Shown here: positions 24,943-31,571 of the stretch, piece by piece
How the letters are laid out: the number at the start of each line of letters is the position of its first letter
How positions within the stretch are numbered: position 1 is the stretch's first letter
DNA from: Actinoplanes nipponensis
Lineage (GTDB): Bacteria; Actinomycetota; Actinomycetes; Mycobacteriales; Micromonosporaceae
DNA length: 50,850 nt
NCBI RefSeq assembly: GCF_016862275.1
Contig: NZ_BOMQ01000078.1
Span: 1-50,850, forward strand
Direction: 5' to 3'
Translations under genes and position numbers: made by a program
Notes under the pieces: generated by a model
Seen by the model: the letters and a program-made list of their open reading frames with translations, nothing else
The model's database searches: none
Told to the model about the DNA's origin: nothing

Positions 24943-25887
24943 ATGGACCACAAGGTCTGGATGTACCTCGCGTACCTGGTCATCAGCGTCGCGCTGACAA
25001 TCTGGGTGGCGACCACACTGTCCCGCAACGGGCTGGTCTTCCTGGAGGACGTCTTCGCCGACAGCCGCCTGGCCCGGGCGGTCAACCAGCTGCTGGTGAT
25101 GGGGTTCTACCTGCTCAATCTGGGATTCGTGGCGGTGGCCATGCGGTCGGGCTCGCGGGTGCCGGATGCGGCCGGGGCGCTGGAGACGTTGTCCTACAAG
25201 ATCGGGTTTGTGTTGTTGGTGCTCGGGGTGCTGCATGTGGGGAATGTGTTCTTCCTCGGGCGGTATCGGCGGGGGAGGTTGCGGCAGCTGCAGGGGGTGC
25301 CGCCGCTGCCGCCGGCCGGGAGGTTGCCGGGGTATCCGCAGGGTGGGGGAATGGGTCGGCCTGGTGGTCCGGGTGGTCCGGGTGGGCCCGGTGGGTGGGT
25401 CGGGCCGGGCACGGTCGGGCCGGGGACGGCGGGCCCGGGCATGGCAGGGCCTGGTGGGATGGTTTGGCCGGGCGCGGCGAGCCCAGGCGTCGCGAGCCCA
25501 GGCGTCGCGAGCCCAGGCGTCGCGCGCCCAGGCGTCGCGGGGCCCGGCACGGCAGGGCCCGGCACGGCGGGAGCGGGCGGGTTGGGCCCGGCAGGCCCAG
25601 CCGTCCCGAGGTCGGGCACGGCAGGGCCCGGCACGGCGGGCCCCGGCGGGACGAGCGGACCGGGCACGGCTGGATCCGGCGGGACCGGAGGGCCGGACCC
25701 AGCAGCATCCAGCGAAACGAGCCGACCGGGGACGGCCGGATCCAGTGGAACGAGCGGGCCGGGCACGGCGGGATCCGGCGGGAGGGGCGGTGCCGGCGGC
25801 GGGAGCGGGTCCGGCGGGGTGGCCCATCCGGGCGGGGCCGGGTCCGGCGGGGAGGCGGGGCCCGTTCCGCCGCCGTCCCCGGCATGA
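24943..25887 (+). CDS. Three-helix membrane protein with Gly/Pro-rich repeat tail
   Basis: A 314-residue protein. The N-terminal 110 residues hold three transmembrane helices (about 4-24, 48-66, 84-106) with conserved-looking connecting sequence (SRNGLVFLEDVFADSRLARAVNQLL), a family I recognise only as uncharacterised actinobacterial membrane proteins. The last 200 residues are Gly/Pro/Ala low complexity (GPGTAGPGTAG, SPGVA repeats), partly encoded by a 15-base tandem repeat (25479-25538). ATG 24943 follows a GAGGGG site and the twin operators. It is the first gene of an operon with the DCC protein (ATGA overlap) and TetR genes. Confidence 0.8.
   Translation: MDHKVWMYLAYLVISVALTIWVATTLSRNGLVFLEDVFADSRLARAVNQLLVMGFYLLNLGFVAVAMRSGSRVPDAAGALETLSYKIGFVLLVLGVLHVGNVFFLGRYRRGRLRQLQGVPPLPPAGRLPGYPQGGGMGRPGGPGGPGGPGGWVGPGTVGPGTAGPGMAGPGGMVWPGAASPGVASPGVASPGVARPGVAGPGTAGPGTAGAGGLGPAGPAVPRSGTAGPGTAGPGGTSGPGTAGSGGTGGPDPAASSETSRPGTAGSSGTSGPGTAGSGGRGGAGGGSGSGGVAHPGGAGSGGEAGPVPPPSPA
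25479..25538. repeat. Four 15-bp repeats in the membrane protein tail
   Basis: Units gagcccaggcgtcgc start at 25479, 25494 and 25509, with a variant at 25524. They encode ASPGV/ARPGV pentapeptides. The first three copies are identical, which suggests recent slippage. Confidence 0.85.
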
Positions 25888-26309
25888 CCGAGGCCACCGA
25901 TCCGGCCGGTCACGGGGCCAGCCGGGTCGGGTACCTCACTGTTCTCTACGACCAGAGTTGTCCGCTCTGCCGGGCCGCGCACCGGTGGCTCGCCGGGCGC
26001 GCTCAGCTCGTACCACTGCATTTCGTGCCGGCCGGCTCGGCCGAGGCCCGGCAGCGCTTCCCCGGGCTGGACCATGCCGCGACGCTGCGGGAGCTGACCG
26101 TGATCACCGACGGTGGTCTGGTCTACGTGTCGGACGGGGCGTGGCTGGCCTGCCTGTGGGCGCTGGCGGACTACCGGGGGATGGCCGAGCGGCTGAGTTC
26201 GCCTCGGCTGCTGCCGACGGCGCGGCGCTTCATCGCCGCGGCCGCCGCCGTCCGGCGGTCTACACGATCGGAAGACTACGGTGGCGGGTGTGACGACCAG
26301 TGCCGCTGA
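25884..26309 (+). CDS. DCC-family (DUF393) thiol-disulfide protein
   Basis: A 141-residue protein of the DCC family with the thioredoxin-like DxxCxxC motif in LYDQSCPLCRAAHRWL near residue 25 and a second pair of cysteines at the C-terminus (YGGGCDDQCR), as in many members. A redox or electron-transfer role is inferred; no partner is known. Its ATG lies in the stop of the membrane protein gene (ATGA), and its 3' end overlaps the TetR frame by 29 bases. The operon suggests that the membrane protein and this thiol protein work together. Confidence 0.87.
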   Translation: MTEATDPAGHGASRVGYLTVLYDQSCPLCRAAHRWLAGRAQLVPLHFVPAGSAEARQRFPGLDHAATLRELTVITDGGLVYVSDGAWLACLWALADYRGMAERLSSPRLLPTARRFIAAAAAVRRSTRSEDYGGGCDDQCR

Positions 26310-27432
26310 CTCCGCCGCCGACGAGCCCGGCGCCGGCTCGCCGGGGCTGCCGCTCGACCAGCCTCCCCACCGACCCGCCGCGGACGAGCGACCCGCCGCG
26401 AACGAGCGGGCCGCCGCGGACGAGCGGGCCGCCATCGACGAGCGGGCCGTCGCAGCGCGGGCCGCGGAAACGCCGGCCGCGAACACGCCGCCCGCGGACG
26501 AACAGACCGCAGACCAGCGAGCCACGGGCGTGCAGCCCGCGGACCAGGGAGCCACGGACCAGCAGGCCACGGGCGTGAAGGCCGCGGACCAACCGGCCAC
26601 GAGCGTGCAGGCCACGGACGAGCAGGACATGAGCGTGGAGCTTGACGATCGGGTCGGGTCCGGAGCCTTGCCCGCTGTGACGGCCGGCAGCTCGAAGCCC
26701 GCCGCTTCGGGGAGCTCCGGGGCAGCGGGCGCCACCCAGGAACGAGCCGACAGCGGTGACGAGAAGCCGCGGCGCGCGCGGGGTGAGCAGACCCGGCAGC
26801 TGATTCTGGAGACCGCGTTGCGGCTGTTCCGGGAGCGCGGCTACACCGAGACCACGATGCGGGCCGTCGCCAAGGAGGCCGGGGTCGCAGTGGGGAACGC
26901 GTACTACTACTTCGACTCCAAGGAACACCTGATCCAGGGGTTCTACGACCGCAATCAGGCCGCGCACCGGGCCGCGGCCGAGGTGGTGCTGGCCACCGAG
27001 AAGGACTTCGCCGCGCGGCTCCGGGGGGTGCTGCACGCCGGGATCGACGTCAACCAGCCCTATCACTCGTTCGCGGCCACGTTCTTCAAGACCGCCGCGG
27101 AGCCGTCGTCGCCGCTGAGCCCGTTCTCTCGGGAGTCCTCGCCGGCGCGGGAGGCCGCCATCACGATCTTCCGCGACGTGGTCGACGGCTCCTCGGCCAA
27201 GCTCGACCCCGAGCTGCGCAAGGAGCTGCCCGAGCTGCTCTGGCTGGGCTGGATGGGCGTGGTGCTCTTCTGGGTCTACGACCGCTCCCCCGATCAGCGT
27301 CGCACCCGCCGCCTCATCGACGGTGTCGTGCCGCTGGTGGACCGGCTGGTGGGGCTCTCCCGGCTGCGGGTGCTCCGCCCGGCCCTGCGCCAGATCCTGG
27401 CCCTGCTGGAGATGATTCGCCGCGAGGACTGA
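26281..27432 (+). CDS. TetR-family regulator with long disordered N-terminal extension
   Basis: A 383-residue TetR-family repressor. The helix-turn-helix is at about 168-215 (GEQTRQLILETALRLFRERGYTETTMRAVAKEAGVAVGNAYYYFDSKEHL). A ligand domain of about 165 residues follows. The preceding 165 residues are Ala/Asp/Glu/Gln low complexity encoded in part by 18-base tandem repeats; TetR proteins normally start 5-20 residues before the helix-turn-helix. GTG 26281 is the longest plausible start; an internal ATG at 26629 (MSVELDDRVG) with AGGA close by is an alternative. As the last gene behind two palindromes it is likely autoregulatory. Confidence 0.85.
   Translation: MAGVTTSAADSAADEPGAGSPGLPLDQPPHRPAADERPAANERAAADERAAIDERAVAARAAETPAANTPPADEQTADQRATGVQPADQGATDQQATGVKAADQPATSVQATDEQDMSVELDDRVGSGALPAVTAGSSKPAASGSSGAAGATQERADSGDEKPRRARGEQTRQLILETALRLFRERGYTETTMRAVAKEAGVAVGNAYYYFDSKEHLIQGFYDRNQAAHRAAAEVVLATEKDFAARLRGVLHAGIDVNQPYHSFAATFFKTAAEPSSPLSPFSRESSPAREAAITIFRDVVDGSSAKLDPELRKELPELLWLGWMGVVLFWVYDRSPDQRRTRRLIDGVVPLVDRLVGLSRLRVLRPALRQILALLEMIRRED
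26374..26445. repeat. Four 18-bp repeats in the TetR N-terminal extension
   Basis: Units of 18 bases (cccgccgcggacgagcga type) start at 26374, 26392, 26410 and 26428, encoding PAADER-like hexapeptides. A second, looser repeat of about 27 bases follows at about 26520-26628. Confidence 0.8.
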
Positions 27433-27639
27433 TTACGCTCGGTGTCCTGCCGTTGTATCACGGTGAGTTACCGAGGTGATGGCTCGGCGCGTCGCTCCTA
27501 GGTGGTTCTCGACCGCGAGGGCGGCAATAGCCGGATCTGTCGCCCAGGTTGGGCTGGCCGAACGGTCAAATCGCACACGCACCGCTTCCCTCGTGCGCTC
27601 GTCACCACGTAGCGTCACGTCTGCAGGTGGATCTGGGGA

Positions 27640-27690
27640 TGCCGCAGGGCTTCGAACCTCGGGACCGGTTCGGAGAACCACCCTGCGGCA
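27640..27690. other. Composite hairpin of unknown role
   Basis: A perfect 10-base-pair outer stem (27640-27649 with 27681-27690) encloses an inner stem of six Watson-Crick pairs (27653-27658 with 27667-27672), extendable by a G-U and an A-U pair, with an eight-base loop. It lacks the D and anticodon arms and the length of a tRNA. It may be part of a bidirectional terminator or a structured RNA. Confidence 0.55.
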
Positions 27691-27700
27691 CGGATGGTGG

Positions 27701-27750
27701 GCCGGGCGCCCCGTTGACTTCGGGAGCAGTCAACGGGCGAGGCGCCCGGC
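27701..27750. terminator. Terminator hairpin abutting the copA stop
   Basis: A 10-base-pair outer stem (27701-27710 with 27741-27750) is followed by a 9-base-pair inner stem (27711-27719 with 27728-27736), an eight-base loop and a four-base bulge (27737-27740). It touches the copA stop codon and also faces the convergent TetR gene, so it likely terminates both. Confidence 0.8.
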
Positions 27751-29883
27751 TCACACTGCCACCGGCTGGAAGCGGCGCAGGCGCAGGCTGTTCGCCACCA
27801 CGAAGATCGAGCTCAGCGCCATCGCGGCGCCCGCGATCATCGGGTTGAGCAGGCCGGCCGCAGCGAGCGGCAGCGCGGCCACGTTGTATGCGAAGGCCCA
27901 GAACAGGTTGCCCCGGATGATGGTCACGGTGCGCCGCGCCAGCCGTACGGCGTCCACCGCCGCGCTCAGGTCGCCCCGCATCAGCGTCAGGTCGGACGCC
28001 TCGATCGCCACGTCGGTGCCCGCGCCCATCGCCACGCCCAGGTCGGCCTGGGCCAGCGCCGCCGCGTCGTTCACCCCGTCGCCCACCATCGCCACCGACC
28101 GTCCCCGCGCCTGCAGCTGCTTGACCACGTCGACCTTGCCGGCCGGCAGCACCCCGGCGATCACCTCGGTGATGCCGACCTCCGCCGCGACGGCCTCGGC
28201 CACCGCGGCCGCGTCGCCGGTGACCAGGACGGGCTCCAGGCCCAGCCCACGCAGCGCCCGCACAGCGGCGGCGCTGCTCGGGCGGACCGCGTCGGCCAGG
28301 GCCAGGCGACCCCGGACCGTGCCGTCGACCCGCACCTCGACCCACGTCTGCGCCGTGTCGCCCGCGCCGCGGACGATCTCCACCTCGGCGCCCTCCACCC
28401 GGCCGCGCACGCCGACCCCGGCCGTGGCCTGGAACGCGCTGACCGCGGGCAGCGGCCCGTGGGCGGCGGCAGCCCGGGCGATCGCCCGGCCCAGCGGGTG
28501 CTCCGAGGCCGCCTCGACGGCGCCGGCCAGCCGCAGCACCTCGTCGGCGTCCTCCCCCGGCTCCGGCACGACGGCCGAGAGGGTCATGACGCCGGTGGTC
28601 ACCGTGCCCGTCTTGTCCAGCACGATGGTGTCCACCCGCCGGGTCGACTCCAGGGCCACCACGCCCCGGATCAGGATGCCCAGCTGCGCGCCCCGGCCCG
28701 TGCCGACCAGCAGGGCAGTCGGCGTGGCCAGGCCGAGAGCGCAGGGGCAGGCGATGATCAGCACGGCGACCGCGGCCGTGAACGCGGCGGTGCTCGACCC
28801 GCCGGTGCCGAGCCAGTAGCCCAGCGTCCCGGCGGCCAGGACGAGCACGACCGGCACGAAGACGCCGGAGATCCGGTCGGCCAGCCGCTGCACGGCCGCC
28901 TTGCCGTCCTGCGCCTCCTCGACGAGGCGGGCCATCTGCGCCAGCTGGGTGTCGGCGCCGACGCGGGTGGCGCGCACGACCAGGCGGCCGCCCGCGTTGA
29001 CCGTGCCGCCGGTGACGGGGTCGCCCGCGGCCACCTCGACCGGCACCGACTCGCCGGTGAGCAAGCTCTGGTCCAGCGCGGACGAGCCGTCGGTGACCAC
29101 CCCGTCGGTGGCGACCTTCTCCCCCGGACGTACCTGGAAGACGTCGTCCACCTGCAACTGCTCGACCGGGATCTCCCGGCCGTCGGCCAGGGTGACCGTC
29201 TTGGCGCCGAGCTCGAGCAGGGACCGCAACGCATCGCCGGCCCGCCGCTTGGCCCGGGCCTCGGCATAGCGGCCGGCCAGCAGGAAGGTCGTCACCCCGG
29301 CGGCGGCCTCCAGATAGATGGCGTCGCCGGCGGAGCCGGCCCGCAGCTCGAACGGGTGCGTCATCCCCGGCATGCCGGCGTCGCCGAGGAAGAGCGCCCA
29401 CAGCGACCAGAGGAAGGCAGCCAGGGTGCCGATGGAGACGAGGGTGTCCATCGTGGCCGCGCCGTGCCGCAGGTTGACGAACGCCGAGCGGTGGAACGGC
29501 CAGCCGCCGTAGACGACGACGGGGGCGGCCAGCGTCAGCGAGAGCCACTGCCAGTAGTCGAACTGCCAGGCCGGAACCATGGCGAGCACGACGACCGGCA
29601 CGCTGAGCGCCACGGAGACGAGCAGCCGGGTGCGCAGGGGATCAGCGCCCGGCACCGCGGCGGCCGGCTCGGCCTGCGGCTCCGCGGCGGTGTAGCCGGT
29701 CTTCTCGACGACGGCGATCAGGTCGGCGGCGGTGAGCCCGGCCGGCACGACGGCCCGCGCCTTCTCGGTGGCGTAGTTGACCGTCGCGGTGACCCCCTCG
29801 AGACGGTTGAGCTTCTTCTCGATGCGGTTGGCGCAGGCGGCACAGGTCATGCCACCGATTTCCAGCTCGATCTGCCGCGTCAT
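27751..29883 (-). CDS. copA: Cu(I)-exporting P1B-type ATPase
   Basis: A 710-residue copper efflux ATPase. One N-terminal HMA domain has the metal site GMTCAACA (C14, C17). Then come eight predicted transmembrane helices with the intramembrane C379-P-C381, the actuator TGES, phosphorylation site D423 in DKTGT, SEHPLG of the nucleotide domain, and GDGVNDAAAL. The last helices carry YN and MALSS, the Cu(I) signature of P1B-1 pumps. The ATG at 29883 is preceded by a CsoR-like palindrome (29896-29910). A TATAAG box at 29892-29897 (minus strand) would give a nearly leaderless transcript. No copper chaperone or csoR gene is in the window. Confidence 0.95.
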   Translation of the reverse strand: MTRQIELEIGGMTCAACANRIEKKLNRLEGVTATVNYATEKARAVVPAGLTAADLIAVVEKTGYTAAEPQAEPAAAVPGADPLRTRLLVSVALSVPVVVLAMVPAWQFDYWQWLSLTLAAPVVVYGGWPFHRSAFVNLRHGAATMDTLVSIGTLAAFLWSLWALFLGDAGMPGMTHPFELRAGSAGDAIYLEAAAGVTTFLLAGRYAEARAKRRAGDALRSLLELGAKTVTLADGREIPVEQLQVDDVFQVRPGEKVATDGVVTDGSSALDQSLLTGESVPVEVAAGDPVTGGTVNAGGRLVVRATRVGADTQLAQMARLVEEAQDGKAAVQRLADRISGVFVPVVLVLAAGTLGYWLGTGGSSTAAFTAAVAVLIIACPCALGLATPTALLVGTGRGAQLGILIRGVVALESTRRVDTIVLDKTGTVTTGVMTLSAVVPEPGEDADEVLRLAGAVEAASEHPLGRAIARAAAAHGPLPAVSAFQATAGVGVRGRVEGAEVEIVRGAGDTAQTWVEVRVDGTVRGRLALADAVRPSSAAAVRALRGLGLEPVLVTGDAAAVAEAVAAEVGITEVIAGVLPAGKVDVVKQLQARGRSVAMVGDGVNDAAALAQADLGVAMGAGTDVAIEASDLTLMRGDLSAAVDAVRLARRTVTIIRGNLFWAFAYNVAALPLAAAGLLNPMIAGAAMALSSIFVVANSLRLRRFQPVAV

Positions 29884-29895
29884 GCCACCACCTTA

Positions 29896-29910
29896 TACCC
29901 CTCGGGGGTA
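29896..29910. promoter_or_regulatory. CsoR-like copper operator upstream of copA
   Basis: The inverted repeat TACCCC-TCG-GGGGTA has perfect six-base arms and ends 12 bases before the copA start. G/C-tract inverted repeats flanked by TA are the known operator type of the copper-sensing repressor CsoR. It overlaps the candidate -10 box TATAAG of the minus strand. Confidence 0.75.
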
Positions 29911-30025
29911 CCTCGTCCGGCGCGAGACCTGTGTCGGCCGCCACCGTTCGTGCGTCATGCGAAGAGCCTGCCGCATTCGCCGGCCGGGTGGGCAGCCCTG
30001 TGGACAACGCCGGGGCTGTGGATAA

Positions 30026-30631
30026 CTAGCGGCGGGCGAGGAGGGCTTCCGTACCGTTGATGAGGACGGCGAGGCCGTGTTCGAAGACCTCGTCGCCGAT
30101 CGGGCTGCCGGCCCGCAGGGCCGCGGCCAGGGTCGGCAGGTCGCCGAGGTCCGAGGGTGCACCGCCGGGTCCGGCGGCGGACACCGCCTGCTCCTGCAGG
30201 ACGTGCCCGTTGATGTAGTGGCTCACCGCAGCGATCGTGCGCAACGCCTGAACGGGGGTGAAACCACGCTCCACCATCGCCGCCAGCTCCCGCTCGAAGT
30301 GCCGGACCGCATCGCCGCCGCGCACGGCGCCGGCGACCACCCGGGCCCCGTCGCGGCTGGCGAGCAGGGACGCCCGGTACGACCGGGCGCGCCGGGCCAG
30401 CCACTCCTGCCACGGCTCGCCGGGGCGGGGCGGCCCCATCCCGGCGCGCAGGATGATCGCGTTCGCCATGCCGTCGAGCAGCTCCTGCTTGGTGCGGATG
30501 TGCCAGTACAGCGCCGGGGACTGGACGCCCAGTTCGGACGCGAGCCGGCGCACGGTCAGCCCGTCCAGGCCGACCTCGTCGAGCAGGCGTAACGCCGCCT
30601 CGATCAGCACGTCCCGCGTCAGGCCCTTCAC
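30026..30631 (-). CDS. TetR-family regulator with TetR_C-type ligand domain
   Basis: A 201-residue repressor of the tetracycline-repressor subgroup: helix-turn-helix at about 6-52 (RDVLIEAALRLLDEVGLDGLTVRRLASELGVQSPALYWHIRTKQELL), followed by a TetR_C-like ligand domain. It is divergent from the alpha/beta hydrolase gene; two near-identical palindromes fill the 52-base gap, so it probably represses both itself and the hydrolase. The GTG at 30631 has AAGGTAGG just upstream, overlapping the first palindrome. The inducer is unknown; the hydrolase substrate is a candidate. Confidence 0.9.
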   Translation of the reverse strand: MKGLTRDVLIEAALRLLDEVGLDGLTVRRLASELGVQSPALYWHIRTKQELLDGMANAIILRAGMGPPRPGEPWQEWLARRARSYRASLLASRDGARVVAGAVRGGDAVRHFERELAAMVERGFTPVQALRTIAAVSHYINGHVLQEQAVSAAGPGGAPSDLGDLPTLAAALRAGSPIGDEVFEHGLAVLINGTEALLARR

Positions 30632-30639
30632 GGGCCTAC

Positions 30640-30654
30640 CTTAGCAGTGCTAAG
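30640..30654. promoter_or_regulatory. Operator 1 (CTTAGCAGTGCTAAG)
   Basis: A 15-base inverted repeat with perfect six-base arms (CTTAGC/GCTAAG). It lies between the divergent TetR and hydrolase genes, eight bases from the TetR start. Confidence 0.85.
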
Positions 30655-30659
30655 TTCGC

Positions 30660-30674
30660 CTTAGCGGTGCTAAG
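30660..30674. promoter_or_regulatory. Operator 2 (CTTAGCGGTGCTAAG)
   Basis: A second copy of the same inverted repeat, one base different in the spacer, centred 20 bases (about two helical turns) from the first. Its right edge merges with the AAGGAGG ribosome site of the hydrolase gene. Confidence 0.85.
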
Positions 30675-30683
30675 GAGGCGCTC

Positions 30684-31475
30684 ATGAGGGTGATGACAGC
30701 GGACGGCACGGAGGCGGAGGCGGCGGAGGAGGGGATCGGCACGCCCATCCTGGTGATCCACGGCGGCATGGGAGATCCCACGGTCTGGCAGCCGGTCACG
30801 GAGCTGCTGCACGACCGCTTCCGGACGGTACGGCTCCATCGCCGCCAGTACCGGATGGACCTGCCGCGGCCGGTGAGCATGGCCGACGAGGTCGGGCACG
30901 TGACGGCGATCGCCGGCCAGCTGGACCGGCCGGTGCTGGTCGGGCACTCGTCCGGCGCGGTGCTGGCGCTGGAGGCGCTGGTGGCGGAGCCCGAGGCGTA
31001 CGCGGGCGCGGTGCTCTACGAACCGCCGTTGGTGATCGACGCCCCGCTCAGCGCCGACCGGCTCGCGGCGGCCCGGGCGGCGCTCGCCCGGGACAAGCCG
31101 GGCAGGGCATTGTCGATCTTCATGCGTGACGTGGTCGGGATGTCGGCCGTGCCGGCCTGGCTGGTGGGATCGTTCATCGGACGGCACCCGGAGTACCGGC
31201 GGCGGGTGGTGCGGCAGCTGGACGACAACGATGCGATCGACGCGCTGGGGGTCCGGCTGGCGGCGTACGCGCGGCTGGAGATGCCGATCCTGTTGCTCGG
31301 CGGCGACCGGTCGCCGCGCCATCTGACGGAACGGCTGGACGCGCTGGAGCGGGCCCTGCCCCGGACGCGCCGGGTGCTGATGCACGGCCAGGGCCACAAC
31401 GCCGAGCGGCGGGCGCCGCAGCGGGTGGCCCGGGCCATCGCCGCCTTCATCGACGAGGAGATCGCGCCCCGCTGA
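30684..31475 (+). CDS. Alpha/beta-fold hydrolase
   Basis: A 263-residue alpha/beta hydrolase. The oxyanion HGGMGD motif, nucleophile elbow GHSSG (Ser), an Asp after strand 7 (LLLGGDRSP) and the catalytic His in MHGQGHN are all visible, so the triad is complete. No signal peptide. The substrate is unknown; esters, lactones or other small xenobiotics are possible. Strong AAGGAGG site six bases before the ATG. The divergent TetR gene and twin operators suggest induction by a small molecule, perhaps its substrate. Confidence 0.88.
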   Translation: MRVMTADGTEAEAAEEGIGTPILVIHGGMGDPTVWQPVTELLHDRFRTVRLHRRQYRMDLPRPVSMADEVGHVTAIAGQLDRPVLVGHSSGAVLALEALVAEPEAYAGAVLYEPPLVIDAPLSADRLAAARAALARDKPGRALSIFMRDVVGMSAVPAWLVGSFIGRHPEYRRRVVRQLDDNDAIDALGVRLAAYARLEMPILLLGGDRSPRHLTERLDALERALPRTRRVLMHGQGHNAERRAPQRVARAIAAFIDEEIAPR

Positions 31476-31533
31476 CCGGCGGAAGAGGCCGGCCGACCAC
31501 GCCGACCAGCCCCGACGGCCTCCGGACAAGCGA

Positions 31534-31565
31534 ACCGCGCCCGCCCCGGTCGGGTCGGGCGCGGT
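31534..31565. terminator. Bidirectional terminator hairpin
   Basis: A perfect 10-base-pair stem (31534-31543 with 31556-31565) and 12-base loop between the convergent hydrolase and glutamate dehydrogenase stops. Confidence 0.7.
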
Positions 31566-31571
31566 CGCCGC

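Larger units (their letters stand above)
27433..27750. other. Convergent intergenic region, two large hairpins
   Basis: 318 bases between the convergent TetR and copA genes. A minus-strand frame of 82 codons (27433-27681) has no recognisable domain and I do not call it. The right part holds two composite hairpins (27640-27690 and 27701-27750), listed separately. The left part looks less GC-rich than the flanking genes and shows no other clear element. Confidence 0.5.

Noticed and set aside
27433..27681. 82-codon minus-strand gene
   Set aside because: No domain or ribosome site is evident, and it overlaps the first composite hairpin; codon pattern is not convincing.
27640..27690. tRNA or tRNA-like gene
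   Set aside because: It contains a GGTTCG stretch like a T arm, but at 51 bases it has no D arm, anticodon arm or acceptor geometry.
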